Assembly (NCBI RefSeq): GCF_963676275.1 | Contig: NZ_OY781091.1 | Span: 3,698,775 to 3,762,774, forward strand | Length of the DNA stretch: 64,000 bases | Direction of reading: 5' to 3' | Source of the DNA: an uncultured Cohaesibacter sp. | GTDB taxonomy: Bacteria > Pseudomonadota > Alphaproteobacteria > Rhizobiales > Cohaesibacteraceae | Shown here: positions 17,924 to 26,614 of the stretch, one piece after another | How the letters are laid out: the number at the start of each line of letters is the position of its first letter | Numbering within the stretch: position 1 is the stretch's first letter | Made by a program: the position numbers and the translations under genes | The notes under the pieces: generated by a model | The model's input: the letters and a program-made list of their open reading frames with translations, nothing else | The model's database searches: none | Told to the model about the DNA's origin: nothing

Positions 17924-18856
17924 ATGAAACTTCTCGCCGGTAATTCCAATCCGACCCTCACCAAACGCATTGCCGATTATCTCGGCATTGAAATCAGCGA
18001 TGTTTCCGTAAGACGATTTGCGGATCAGGAAATCTTCATCGAAGTGCATGAAAATGTGCGCGGACAAGATGTTTTTGTGGTTCAGCCGACCTCATACCCC
18101 GCCAACGACCATTTGATGGAGCTGCTGATCCTGATCGACGCCTTGCGTCGCGCATCGGCCCGTCGCATCACCGCAGTCGTTCCCTATTTCGGCTATGCCC
18201 GACAGGACCGCAAGCCCGGCCCGAGAACGCCAATCTCGGCCAAGCTGGTCGCCAACCTCATCTCTAATGCCGGTGCCGATCGCGTTCTGACGCTCGACCT
18301 GCATGCAGCCCAGATTCAGGGCTTCTTCGATATTCCCACCGACAACCTCTATGCCGCACCGGTTTTCTCCCGCGACATTCTGGAACGCAACGAAATCGAA
18401 GATGTCATGGTTGTCTCCCCTGACGTTGGCGGCGTCGTGCGCGCCCGCGCTCTGGCAAAACGCATTGGCGCTCCGCTCTCCATCGTCGACAAGCGCCGCG
18501 AACGCGCTGGCGAATCCGAAGTGATGAATATCATCGGCGACGTAACGGGCCGCAACTGCGTGCTGGTCGATGACATCATCGATTCCGGCGGCACCCTGTG
18601 CAACGCGGCCGAAGCGCTGATCAACAAGGGCGCAGCATCGGTCACCGCCTATATCACACACGGCGTGCTCTCCGGTGGCGCGGTTGCCCGTATCACCTCC
18701 TCAAAGCTGCGTGAGCTGGTCATCACCGATTCCATCGAGCCGACCGAAGCGGTGATCAACGCCCACAATATCCGCGTCCTCAGCGTCGCCAACCTGCTCG
18801 GCGAAGCCATTTCCCGCACGGCCAACGAGCAGTCGGTCTCTTCCCTGTTCGACTAG
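17924..18856 (+). CDS. prs: Ribose-phosphate pyrophosphokinase
   Basis: Prs makes PRPP from ribose-5-phosphate and ATP, feeding nucleotide, histidine and tryptophan synthesis, in the cytoplasm. The 310-residue class I enzyme shows the flexible-loop and ATP-binding segment [18 protein letters not shown] (about 91-108), the divalent-cation site [11 protein letters not shown] (about 125-135) and the PRPP loop [20 protein letters not shown] (about 213-232). Length is standard. It is a monocistronic gene, with terminators on both sides. The downstream terminator is a perfect 13-bp hairpin. Confidence 0.97.
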   Translation: MKLLAGNSNPTLTKRIADYLGIEISDVSVRRFADQEIFIEVHENVRGQDVFVVQPTSYPANDHLMELLILIDALRRASARRITAVVPYFGYARQDRKPGPRTPISAKLVANLISNAGADRVLTLDLHAAQIQGFFDIPTDNLYAAPVFSRDILERNEIEDVMVVSPDVGGVVRARALAKRIGAPLSIVDKRRERAGESEVMNIIGDVTGRNCVLVDDIIDSGGTLCNAAEALINKGAASVTAYITHGVLSGGAVARITSSKLRELVITDSIEPTEAVINAHNIRVLSVANLLGEAISRTANEQSVSSLFD

Positions 18857-18927
18857 GAAGAAGTGCCTCAAGCCCCTCGGCCAAAGGCGGCTTGCCCCGC
18901 AAGCCGGCGATGGACAGAATTGAACCC

Positions 18928-18959
18928 AACCCGCAGCATTGCCAATGCTGCGGGTTTTT
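18928..18959 (+). terminator. Intrinsic terminator of prs
   Basis: AACCCGCAGCATT and AATGCTGCGGGTT are exact reverse complements around a three-base loop, followed by a T run, 72 bases after the prs stop. Confidence 0.88.
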
Positions 18960-19085
18960 CTTTGGATCAATGACAGCAAAAGAAAAAGGCGCTATCGAAC
19001 CAAGCTTGGCCCCACGGGCTTCTGGTCAGCGGACACCTCAACCGCAAGCATAAACGGCTGCCTGCAAAGGCCTCATCAAAATACT

Positions 19086-19113
19086 TTGACAAAACTAGTT
19101 TTATAGTTATTAT
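19086..19113 (+). promoter_or_regulatory. ArsR gene promoter with embedded palindromic operator
   Basis: A consensus -35 TTGACA (19086-19091), a 16-base spacer and a -10 TATTAT (19108-19113) lie directly before the ArsR start codon. The palindrome AAAACTAGTTTT (19091-19102) fills the spacer, where a bound repressor would block RNA polymerase. The predicted transcription start falls on or next to the A of the ATG at 19120, implying a leaderless mRNA. Confidence 0.65.
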
Positions 19114-19119
19114 ACCCAT

Positions 19120-19434
19120 ATGAGAACACATACATCCATCGCCCTTTCTTTGGCTGCCCTCGGGCATGAAACGCGCCTTGAAGTCTTTCGCCTCCTGGTG
19201 CGGGCCGGGGATGAGGGCCTGAATGTTGGAGAGATTGGTCAACATCTCGATATGGCCGCATCGACGCTTGCACATCATCTGAAGGTCCTTGTTGATGCTG
19301 GCCTTGTCATACAGGAGCGTCAAGGGCGTCAGATTGTGAATAGGGTCGATTATGACGAGATGCGCAACACCATATCCTTCCTGACGGCAGAATGCTGCGC
19401 CGGTGTCACACTCCCCAGGGAGGGAGCAGCATAA
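19120..19434 (+). CDS. ArsR/SmtB-family metalloregulator
   Basis: This is a 104-residue winged-helix repressor. Residues 8-28 (ALSLAALGHETRLEVFRLLV) start the ArsR fold, and the recognition helix is near MAASTLAHHLKVL (about 47-59). The usual ELCVCDL metal motif is absent. A vicinal Cys pair (ECC, residues 92-93) near the C-terminus resembles the C-terminal arsenic(III) sites of Acidithiobacillus-type ArsR. No Shine-Dalgarno is visible before the ATG; the promoter suggests leaderless translation. The permease gene 55 bases downstream is the likely co-regulated target. Metal specificity is inferred. Confidence 0.9.
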   Translation: MRTHTSIALSLAALGHETRLEVFRLLVRAGDEGLNVGEIGQHLDMAASTLAHHLKVLVDAGLVIQERQGRQIVNRVDYDEMRNTISFLTAECCAGVTLPREGAA

Positions 19435-19489
19435 AGAATTGTGACCTTTTTCTTTGTCTCAACATAACGATTATTCTAGGGATATGGTT

Positions 19490-20542
19490 ATGACTGACTT
19501 TGCTCTCAACATCCGCTCAAGGACAACGCATTTCACTCAACGACTCTGGACCAAAGAAAAAGTCTGGCTGTTTATCGCCGGACTGCTGACCATTCTATTG
19601 ATATTCGAGCCCGGACAAGCCGCTAAAAGTGCGCAATTTGCGGCGCGAAATTTGCTCGAGATTGCACCCTTCCTCATTCTCTCCATCTCAATGGCAGCTT
19701 ACGCCGGAGCGAGTGGAGCAGACGGACTGATAGCCCGCGCATTTTCCGGCTCCGCCGCAATCATGATCCTGTTCGCAGCTCTCGCAGGTGGCCTGTCGCC
19801 TTTCTGCTCCTGCGGTGTCATCCCGCTGATTGCTGCACTTCTGGCAATGGGGGTGCCGCTCTCGGCAGTTATGGCTTTCTGGCTCGCCTCGCCGGTCATG
19901 GACCCCTCAATGTTCATCTTGACCGCGGGCGTCCTTGGCATCGAATTCGCCATCGCCAAGACGCTCGCAGCAATCGGATTAGGCCTGTTGGGAGGCTATG
20001 TTGTCCATATGCTGAATCGCACCGGCAGGTTAAACGACCCCTTGCGCGAAGGGGTGGGCAACGGTGGCTGCGGTGGCGCCAAAGTGCGCACAGTCAGGCC
20101 CGTCATATGGAAGTTCTGGCAAGAAGAAGAGCGCGTTGCCAAATTCATCGCCGAAGGGATCAAGACCACGCTCTTTCTTGCCAAATGGCTGGCCCTCGCC
20201 TTCCTTCTTGAAAGCCTGATGATGGCCTGGCTTCCCGCAGAACTGGTTGCCCGATCACTGGGCGGGTCAGGCCTCATGCCCATTATCATCGCCACCTTGG
20301 TCGGGGTGCCCGCCTATCTCAACGGTTATGCCGCGCTGCCCCTTGTCGGCGAACTGATCAGACAAGGCATGACACCGGGGGCTGGTCTATCCTTTCTGGT
20401 AGCAGGAAGCGTAACGTCCCTCCCCGCAGCAATTGCCGTCTGGGCGCTGGTTAGGAAAAAGATATTCTTCCTCTATCTCGGGATCGCGTTGACCGGCTCT
20501 CTCGGAGCAGGGCTTCTGTTTCAATATTGGACAGCGATCTGA
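19490..20542 (+). CDS. Permease of the ArsP/YraQ (DUF318, UPF0718) family
   Basis: This is a 350-residue inner-membrane permease with about eight to ten membrane helices. The signature is GLSPFCSCGVIPLIAALL, a Cys-containing segment shared with ArsP efflux permeases for trivalent organoarsenicals and with YraQ-like proteins. A cytoplasmic loop near the middle is Gly/Cys-rich (GVGNGGCGGAKV). The second half repeats the topology (VGVPAYLNGYAALPLVGEL). Starts at TTG 19454 and ATG 19484 are possible; ATG 19490 has the best spacing to CTAGGGA. Pairing with an ArsR gene supports metalloid or thiol-reactive substrate export. Confidence 0.85.
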   Translation: MTDFALNIRSRTTHFTQRLWTKEKVWLFIAGLLTILLIFEPGQAAKSAQFAARNLLEIAPFLILSISMAAYAGASGADGLIARAFSGSAAIMILFAALAGGLSPFCSCGVIPLIAALLAMGVPLSAVMAFWLASPVMDPSMFILTAGVLGIEFAIAKTLAAIGLGLLGGYVVHMLNRTGRLNDPLREGVGNGGCGGAKVRTVRPVIWKFWQEEERVAKFIAEGIKTTLFLAKWLALAFLLESLMMAWLPAELVARSLGGSGLMPIIIATLVGVPAYLNGYAALPLVGELIRQGMTPGAGLSFLVAGSVTSLPAAIAVWALVRKKIFFLYLGIALTGSLGAGLLFQYWTAI

Positions 20543-20754
20543 AATCTCTAATATGGAAGCAACAGGACGAAGGAAATATCGGCAGCTTTGTCGCTATATT
20601 GAAAACCGGATCGCATATCCGCTCTTCGATAAAAGCTGCCGACGCTTTCCTAGCCTTTGCCTGAAGCGACAGGATATCCCTGTGCCGGTTCTGCGCCTCG
20701 CCATGAAAGCTTAACCCCGGCATGAAAAATCGCGGATTTCTGCCCTGCTCCTGC

Positions 20755-20783
20755 TTGCCAACGCGGGTCTGATGCCTTATAAG
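20755..20783 (+). promoter_or_regulatory. Predicted rplY promoter
   Basis: TTGCCA (20755-20760), a 17-base spacer and TATAAG (20778-20783) fit a sigma-70 type promoter. Transcription from about 20790 would give an 83-base leader ahead of rplY. Confidence 0.6.
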
Positions 20784-20826
20784 CCCTCCAGCTGCCTCTA
20801 CACCCTTGGAGGAGTTGCAGCAGCGG

Positions 20827-20848
20827 GGCCGAAAATTCGGCCTTTTTT
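20827..20848 (+). terminator. Terminator-like hairpin in the rplY leader (candidate attenuator)
   Basis: GGCCGA pairs with TCGGCC around AAAT, followed immediately by TTTTTT. It sits between the predicted promoter and the AGGAG of rplY. It could end read-through from the permease gene or act as an attenuator for rplY. Confidence 0.6.
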
Positions 20849-20872
20849 CTATTCTTTTCAGGAGTAAATCCA

Positions 20873-21487
20873 ATGGCATTTGAATTCAAAGCAGAACGCC
20901 GTGACCGAGTCGGTAAGGGGTCCGCTCGTGCTCTGCGTCGCGAAGGCAAGATCCCTGCCGTCATCTATGGCGACAAGAAAGACCCTATCTCCATCGCTAT
21001 CCCTTACAAGGAAACCAACCTGCAGATTCACAAGGGCGGCTTCCTGACACATATCGGGACTGTTGAAGTCGATGGCGAACAGATTCAGGTGATCCCTCGC
21101 GACTACCAGCTTGACGTTGTCCGCGACTTCCCTCTGCATGTCGACTTCCTGCGCGTTTCCCGCAGCACCCGCATCACCGTTGGTGTGCCTGTCGACTTCA
21201 TCAATGAGGAAGCCTGCCCGGGCCTCAAACGTGGTGGCGCGCTCAACATCGTCCGTCGTGAAGTTGAAGTTGAGTGCCCGGCTACCGAAATTCCGGAATC
21301 CTTCGTATTCGATCTGAAAGAAGCAGATCTTGGCGATTCCATCCATATTTCGGCCATCACCATGCCTGCTGGCGTGACCCCGACCATTACCGATCGTGAC
21401 TTCACCATTGCAACCATTGCAGCACCGGCTGGCTATAACGAGCCTGCTGAAGGTGAAGGAGAAGGTGATGCAGAAGACGCTGAGTAA
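20873..21487 (+). CDS. rplY: 50S ribosomal protein L25 (Ctc form)
   Basis: L25 binds 5S rRNA in the large ribosomal subunit. At 204 residues this is the long Ctc/TL5 form with an N-terminal RNA-binding domain (about 1-95, starting [20 protein letters not shown]) and a C-terminal beta domain (about 96-185), then an acidic tail ([12 protein letters not shown]). Codon use is noticeably biased towards common codons, as expected for a highly expressed gene. AGGAG lies 8 bases before the ATG. pth follows 51 bases later, the usual neighbour in alphaproteobacteria. Confidence 0.96.
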   Translation: MAFEFKAERRDRVGKGSARALRREGKIPAVIYGDKKDPISIAIPYKETNLQIHKGGFLTHIGTVEVDGEQIQVIPRDYQLDVVRDFPLHVDFLRVSRSTRITVGVPVDFINEEACPGLKRGGALNIVRREVEVECPATEIPESFVFDLKEADLGDSIHISAITMPAGVTPTITDRDFTIATIAAPAGYNEPAEGEGEGDAEDAE

Positions 21488-21538
21488 TCAGCTCTGTTGA
21501 TGCATTCCTTACAAATCAGGGGTTCGGGAGGTTAAACC

Positions 21539-22309
21539 ATGTATCTGCTTGTCGGACTTGGCAATCCCGGACCTCAATATGCTGGCAATCGCCATAATAT
21601 CGGCTTCATGGCGATTGACGAAATCGCCCGCCAGCATAATTTCGGCCCGTGGCGCCGCAAGTTTCAGGGCGAGATCAGTGAAGGCCAGATTGGCCGGAAC
21701 AAGGTCTTGCTGCTCAAGCCAACCACCTTCATGAATGAATCCGGACGCGCGGTTTCCGAAGCCTGCCGCTTCTACAAGATCGCGCCGCAGGATGTCTATG
21801 TCTATCATGACGAGCTCGATCTCAGCCCCGGCAAGGTCAAGGCCAAACTGGGTGGCGGCGTGGCTGGCCACAATGGATTGCGCTCGACCGGAGCGCATAT
21901 CGGCAATGATTTCCATCGCATCCGACTGGGTATCGGCCATCCGGGCCGTGAACGCGTAACCCAATGGGTGCTTGGTGACTTCGCCAAAGCCGACAGGGAA
22001 TGGCTGGAGCCGACCCTTGACGCGCTGGCCTATACGGCCCCCAGCCTCATCGAGAATGATCTGGGCCGCTTCATGACAGATTTCAATCAGCGACTGGCCC
22101 CTCCGGTTAACGGACACAAGAAGGCCAGATCAAGATCCGCAAGCGCCGATGGCGCGCCTTCGCCCTCGGCAAAGAAGGCTGCATCCGGCAGCGCGGACAA
22201 GCAGAATGGCGGCGCAGAGAGCGCCCGCTCCGCACAGGCTGCGGAGCCACCAAGAAATGCGATGGCCGAAGCGCTTAAGCGTCTGGTCACCAGAGACAAG
22301 GATGAATAG
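21539..22309 (+). CDS. pth: Peptidyl-tRNA hydrolase with basic/alanine-rich C-terminal extension
   Basis: Pth cleaves the ester bond of prematurely released peptidyl-tRNA and recycles tRNA. The core (residues 1-190) has [19 protein letters not shown] with the catalytic His20, [10 protein letters not shown] (Asn67-type site), [15 protein letters not shown] (Asp92-type site) and [12 protein letters not shown]. The protein is 256 residues against about 190 usual. The extra 60 residues are rich in Ala, Ser, Lys and Pro and look disordered, ending with a short amphipathic helix ([11 protein letters not shown]). ychF begins 2 bases after the stop, so the two are co-translated. Confidence 0.96.
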   Translation: MYLLVGLGNPGPQYAGNRHNIGFMAIDEIARQHNFGPWRRKFQGEISEGQIGRNKVLLLKPTTFMNESGRAVSEACRFYKIAPQDVYVYHDELDLSPGKVKAKLGGGVAGHNGLRSTGAHIGNDFHRIRLGIGHPGRERVTQWVLGDFAKADREWLEPTLDALAYTAPSLIENDLGRFMTDFNQRLAPPVNGHKKARSRSASADGAPSPSAKKAASGSADKQNGGAESARSAQAAEPPRNAMAEALKRLVTRDKDE

Positions 22310-22311
22310 CA

Positions 22312-23412
22312 ATGGGTTTTAAATGCGGTATCGTGGGGCTGCCCAATGTCGGCAAGTCCACCCTGTTCAATGCGCTGACGAAAACCGCCGCAGCACAGGC
22401 AGCCAACTATCCTTTCTGCACCATTGAGCCGAATACCGGCGATGTTGCCGTGCCGGACCCGCGCATGGATGCCATTGCCAAGATCGCAGGCTCCAAGGAG
22501 CTGATTCCCACACGCCTGACCTTCGTTGACATTGCCGGCCTTGTGCGCGGCGCTTCCAAGGGCGAAGGGCTGGGCAACCAGTTTCTGGCCAACATCCGCG
22601 AAGTGGATGCCATCGTGCATGTGCTGCGCTGCTTTGAAGATGACGACATCACCCATGTCGAGGGCAAGATCGATCCGGTAACCGATGCGGAAACCGTCGA
22701 GACCGAACTGATGATCTCGGACATGGAAAGCCTTGAACGTCGTGTCGCCAACCTGCGCAAGCGCGGCCAGACCGGCGACAAGGAAGCCAAGACACAGGCC
22801 GCCCTGATGGATCGCCTGCTGGAACTGCTCCATGATGGCAAGCCCGGTCGCATGCTCGAAGTGGCTGACGATGAGGAACGCAAGGCCGTCAACGGCCTCA
22901 ACCTGCTGACGACCAAGCCGGTTCTCTATATCTGCAATGTCGATGAGGAAAGCTCCGCTACCGGCAATGCCTTCTCAAAGGCCGTGGAAGAAATGGCTGA
23001 GAAGCAGGGCGCAGGTGCTGTGGTCATCTCGGCCGCCATCGAAGCCGAAATCTCCCAGCTTGATGCCGAGGAGCAGGCCGAATTTCTCGAAACCCTCAGC
23101 CTTGAAGAGCCGGGCCTCGACCGCATGATCCGCGCAGGCTACGACCTGTTGCATCTGATCACCTATTTCACCGCAGGCCCGAAAGAAACCCGCGCTTGGA
23201 CCGTGACCCGCGGCTGCAAGGCCCCGCAGGCCGCAGGCGTTATCCATACCGATTTCGAACGCGGCTTCATCCGCGCCCAGACCATCGCCTATGCCGATTA
23301 TGTTGCTCTGGGCGGAGAAACCGCAGCCAAGGAAGCTGGCAAGGCCCGCGATGAAGGCAAGGAATATGTCGTCCAGGACGGCGACGTCATGCTCTTCAAG
23401 TTCAACACCTGA
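22312..23412 (+). CDS. ychF: Ribosome-binding ATPase YchF
   Basis: YchF is an Obg-related P-loop NTPase that prefers ATP and binds ribosomes. The 366-residue protein has G1 GLPNVGKSTLFNAL (about 9-22), the G3 region VDIAGLVRGASKGEGLGNQF (about 66-85), an altered G4 in CNVDEES, a coiled-coil insert (about 130-165) and a C-terminal TGS-type domain with YFTAGPKETRAWTV. Length is standard. It ends the rplY-pth-ychF cluster, closed by a strong terminator. Confidence 0.97.
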   Translation: MGFKCGIVGLPNVGKSTLFNALTKTAAAQAANYPFCTIEPNTGDVAVPDPRMDAIAKIAGSKELIPTRLTFVDIAGLVRGASKGEGLGNQFLANIREVDAIVHVLRCFEDDDITHVEGKIDPVTDAETVETELMISDMESLERRVANLRKRGQTGDKEAKTQAALMDRLLELLHDGKPGRMLEVADDEERKAVNGLNLLTTKPVLYICNVDEESSATGNAFSKAVEEMAEKQGAGAVVISAAIEAEISQLDAEEQAEFLETLSLEEPGLDRMIRAGYDLLHLITYFTAGPKETRAWTVTRGCKAPQAAGVIHTDFERGFIRAQTIAYADYVALGGETAAKEAGKARDEGKEYVVQDGDVMLFKFNT

Positions 23413-23453
23413 TGGCCCTGCCGGACAAGGCAAGCAAGCATTGAAATAAGGAA

Positions 23454-23487
23454 AAGGCCGGGAGCTGAAACAGCCCCGGCCTTTTTT
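23454..23487. terminator. Terminator between ychF and the thiolase gene
   Basis: AAGGCCGGG pairs with CCCGGCCTT, extended by GCTG/CAGC around AAA, followed by TTTTTT. It lies between converging genes and is preceded by AAAA, so it could act in both directions. Confidence 0.85.
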
Positions 23488-23545
23488 ACGGCTTACGCGC
23501 TACCGGCAGATGGTCACGACCGGGCCGATAAAGCGCATGATGCAA

Positions 23546-24721
23546 CTAGTCACGCTCGACACAAACGGCAATGCCCATACCGCCGCCGATGCAGAGGGTG
23601 GCGAGGCCCTTCTTGGCGTCCCGCCGTTCCATTTCATGCAGCAGGGTGACGAAAATACGCGCGCCCGAAGCGCCGATCGGATGACCAAGAGCAATGGCGC
23701 CGCCATTGACATTGACCTTTTCACGATCCCAGCCCATTTCGTCATTGACGGCAGCGGCCTGCGCGGCAAAGGCTTCGTTGGCTTCGATCAGATCGAGATC
23801 TTCCGGCTTCCAGCCTGCCTTGTTGAGAGCCTTGCGAGAGGCGGCAATCGGCCCGGTGCCCATGATCGCCGGATCAACCCCGGCAGTCGCCCATGCCACA
23901 ACTCTGGCCATCGGCTTGATGCCGCGCTTTTCGGCTTCTTCGCCTGTCATCATCAACACCGCAGCAGCACCGTCATTGATGCCCGAGGCGTTGCCTGCAG
24001 TAACCGAGCCATCTTTCTTGAAGGCCGGACGCAGCTTGCCAAGCGTATCAATGGTGGTTTCAGGACGAATGAACTCGTCTTTCTCGACAATCACCTCGCC
24101 CTTGCGGGTATGAACGGAAACAGGAACAATTTCCGCTTCGAACTTGCCAGCAGCCTGAGCCTCGGCAGCTCGACGCTGGGATTCCGCGGCCAGACGGTCC
24201 TGATTTTCGCGAGAAATGCCGCTGGTTGTTGCAACATTCTCCGCCGTAATCCCCATGTGATAATCATTGAAGGCATCCCACAGGCCATCCTTGATCATGG
24301 TATCTTCCATGCCGGCAGGGCCCATTTTGACACCGTTGCGCAGATGCAGGACATGGGGAGCCTTGCTCATATTTTCCTGCCCGCCGGCAATGATGATGGC
24401 AGCATCGCCCGACTTGATCGACTGCATGCCAAGAGCCACAGCGCGCAGCCCCGAGCCGCAAACCTGATTGATCGTCAACGCCGTCGAGCTGTCTGGCAGC
24501 CCGCTTTTGATCGCGGCCTGACGGGCCGGGTTCTGCCCCTGCCCTGCGGTGAGCACCTGACCGAGAATAACGTCAGACACTTCCAGAGGATCCACATTGG
24601 CTTTTTCCAGCAGAGCCCGAATGACCGTGGCACCCAATTCATGAGCGGGAACGGTTGACAGACCGCCGTTGAAGTTACCGACCGCAGTTCTGGCGGCAGC
24701 AGCAATAATAATATCAGTCAT
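23546..24721 (-). CDS. Acetyl-CoA acetyltransferase (thiolase)
   Basis: This 391-residue biosynthetic-type thiolase interconverts two acetyl-CoA and acetoacetyl-CoA; degradative cleavage of a 3-ketoacyl-CoA is equally possible. Motifs are [11 protein letters not shown] with the acylated Cys (about 85-95), the late [17 protein letters not shown] with the active His (about 340-356) and [10 protein letters not shown] with the second Cys (about 376-385). The frame extends to 24793, but [12 protein letters not shown] at 24721 matches the family start. It lies 189 bases downstream of the CoA-transferase B gene and may end that operon, cleaving the product the transferase activates. Confidence 0.93.
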   Translation of the reverse strand: MTDIIIAAAARTAVGNFNGGLSTVPAHELGATVIRALLEKANVDPLEVSDVILGQVLTAGQGQNPARQAAIKSGLPDSSTALTINQVCGSGLRAVALGMQSIKSGDAAIIIAGGQENMSKAPHVLHLRNGVKMGPAGMEDTMIKDGLWDAFNDYHMGITAENVATTSGISRENQDRLAAESQRRAAEAQAAGKFEAEIVPVSVHTRKGEVIVEKDEFIRPETTIDTLGKLRPAFKKDGSVTAGNASGINDGAAAVLMMTGEEAEKRGIKPMARVVAWATAGVDPAIMGTGPIAASRKALNKAGWKPEDLDLIEANEAFAAQAAAVNDEMGWDREKVNVNGGAIALGHPIGASGARIFVTLLHEMERRDAKKGLATLCIGGGMGIAVCVERD

Positions 24722-24910
24722 CATTGATATCCAATTTTCGTTACATCTGAAGACTTGTCGCACAGCGAATATGAGGCAGGCAGGAAAAGGCAACTTGGAA
24801 TGCTTGCCCTGCCTGCCTCTGTCGCCCCACCCCCAAGTCAGGAGAAGTCGCTTGAGAGATGAGGTTTGTCACCGGACACGCTGCCCGCTGACCAGTCCCG
24901 AAAAGGACAA

Positions 24911-25567
24911 TCAGGCCGAAATGGCCATTTCGGAGATGTCGTCTGCGACAATCAGGCTTGCCTCGGTTGCTTCCATGACCTGTTCGACCGTCACGCCGGG
25001 GGCCAGCTCGCGCAGAAGCAGCCCGTCATCTGTCGGCTCGATCACCGCCAGATCGGTCACGATCAGATCCACCCGTCGTGTCGCCGTCAGCGGTAGATTG
25101 CATTGCTTGACAATCTTGGGACTACCCTTGGCCGTATGGGTCATGGCCACGATCACGCATTTTGCACCAGCGACGAGGTCCATGGCACCGCCCATGCCGG
25201 GCACCATCTTGCCGGGCACCATCCAGTTGGCCAGTTGACCTTTCTCGTCAACCTGAAGGCCACCAAGCACGGTCACATCCAGATGACCACCACGGATGAG
25301 GCCGAAACTGAAGCAGGAATCAAAACCAACCGCACCAGGGATTGCGCCAATCGGGCTTCCGCCAGCGTCGGTCAGATCCTCGTCCTGAAGCTTTTTGTCC
25401 AGCAGGCTGCTCATGCCCAGAATGCCATTCTCGGACTGGAAGAAGACTTCGACCCCGGCAGGCAGATAATTGGCCACCATGGTCGGCAGGCCGATACCCA
25501 GATTGACCAGATCGCCGCTTTTCAACTCCTGCGCAACACGGCTTGCAATAAGGCTCTTGCTATCCAT
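24911..25567 (-). CDS. 3-oxoacid CoA-transferase subunit B
   Basis: This 218-residue beta subunit of a class I CoA-transferase carries the catalytic glutamate in VFFQSENGILGM (near residue 50). It also has NLGIGLPTMVANYLP near 25-39 and GGHLDVTVLGGLQVDEKG near 110-127. With subunit A it moves CoA from succinyl-CoA or acetyl-CoA to a 3-oxo acid. The ATG at 25567 has AAGGAG upstream and overlaps the end of subunit A by 8 bases. The substrate is unknown; acetoacetate, 3-oxoadipate and related oxo acids are options. Confidence 0.92.
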   Translation of the reverse strand: MDSKSLIASRVAQELKSGDLVNLGIGLPTMVANYLPAGVEVFFQSENGILGMSSLLDKKLQDEDLTDAGGSPIGAIPGAVGFDSCFSFGLIRGGHLDVTVLGGLQVDEKGQLANWMVPGKMVPGMGGAMDLVAGAKCVIVAMTHTAKGSPKIVKQCNLPLTATRRVDLIVTDLAVIEPTDDGLLLRELAPGVTVEQVMEATEASLIVADDISEMAISA

Positions 25568-26222
25568 TGCTGCTCTCCTTGGAAATGAGATAGTCGACCA
25601 ACACATGCGGCGTCGCGATCAGGTCCGGCGCCAGCGCACCGGTTGGCACGATCGTTTGCGCTTCCGCGATCACGGTTTCGGCGGCCATCGCCATGATCGG
25701 ATTGAAATTGCGCGCCGTCAGATTATAGACCAGATTGCCCAGATAATCGGCCTGCTTGGCATTGATCAGGGCAAAGTCGGCCTTAAGCGGTTTGGCCAGA
25801 ATGAAGGTTTCACCGTCAATCTCGATGGTTTCCTGCCCGTCCTGAGCCGGAGTGCCAACACCGGTTGGCGTCACCACCGCACCAAGACCGAAACCGCCTG
25901 CGCGGATGCGCTCTGCCAATGTGCCCTGCGGCACCAGCTCAACCTCGATTTCACCGGCAATCATCTTTTGCTGGGTCATCGGGTTTGTGCCGATATGGCT
26001 TGTAATCACCTTGGAAACGAGCCCTGCCTCAATCAGCTTGCCGATGGCGAAACCGGGTCTGGCGGTGTCATTGGCAATGACGGTCAGATCGGTCTTCTGC
26101 TGCTTGACCAATTCATCGATCAGACGGGGTGGCGTACCGATTCCCATGAATCCGCCGATCATGAGGACAGCACCGTCGGGAATTTTCGCAACGGCTTCCT
26201 CAAGGTAAGTTATGTCAGACAT
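25560..26222 (-). CDS. 3-oxoacid CoA-transferase subunit A
   Basis: This 220-residue alpha subunit of a class I CoA-transferase shows the glycine-rich CoA-binding segment VLMIGGFMGIGTPPRLID (about residues 18-35), then TVIANDTARPG and FGLGAVVTPTGVGT (about 118-131). It partners the B subunit, whose start it overlaps by 8 bases. The ATG at 26222 begins MSDITYLEEAV, as in the family, although the frame is open to 26369. It follows the small AtuA-associated gene by 73 bases. Confidence 0.92.
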   Translation of the reverse strand: MSDITYLEEAVAKIPDGAVLMIGGFMGIGTPPRLIDELVKQQKTDLTVIANDTARPGFAIGKLIEAGLVSKVITSHIGTNPMTQQKMIAGEIEVELVPQGTLAERIRAGGFGLGAVVTPTGVGTPAQDGQETIEIDGETFILAKPLKADFALINAKQADYLGNLVYNLTARNFNPIMAMAAETVIAEAQTIVPTGALAPDLIATPHVLVDYLISKESSNG

Positions 26223-26295
26223 GTTTTCACCTGATAGAAAGAGATCTGGCTCCGGAACCTTGGGAGGACGTCCGGTTCCGGAGCCATAGGGGGCA

Positions 26296-26610
26296 TCAGT
26301 CGTTGGGCTCTGCGATTTCCATCGCCAGAAGAGCTGATGCCAGGCACTTGCCGTGCGGATCCAAAGCAAGGGATCGCGTCACGCCACCACCAAGTGCCTT
26401 TTGCATGACAAAGTTCAGAGCGCCGATAGAGGGGATATCGTAGCGCACGACTTCACCATGCACGATGCCTTCAAAATGAGCCTTGACCTTTTCCGCCGTC
26501 ACCTCTTTGGCAAGATGGTCATAATGTTTGGCGTCATAGGCAATGACCGAGATGTTGGAGATGTCTCCCTTGTCGCCGGTGCGGGAATGAGCAATTTCAT
26601 AGAGTTTCAT
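26296..26610 (-). CDS. Small AtuA-associated (AtuA C-terminal ferredoxin-like) protein
   Basis: This 104-residue protein matches the small domain that in many species is fused to, or encoded beside, AtuA (acyclic terpene utilisation protein A). It begins KLYEIAHSRTGDKGDISNIS, a conserved start for that domain, and has ALNFVMQKALGGGVTRSL in the middle. The ATG at 26610 is 4 bases after the AtuA stop, so the pair is translationally coupled and probably forms one complex. The biochemical function of the family is not established. Confidence 0.82.
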   Translation of the reverse strand: MKLYEIAHSRTGDKGDISNISVIAYDAKHYDHLAKEVTAEKVKAHFEGIVHGEVVRYDIPSIGALNFVMQKALGGGVTRSLALDPHGKCLASALLAMEIAEPND

Positions 26611-26614
26611 TGGT

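Larger units (their letters stand above)
20543..20872 (+). other. Intergenic region carrying the rplY promoter and leader
   Basis: No gene is supported in this 330-base gap. The first 200 bases show nothing distinct. The last part holds a good promoter and a terminator-like hairpin, listed separately. Confidence 0.55.
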
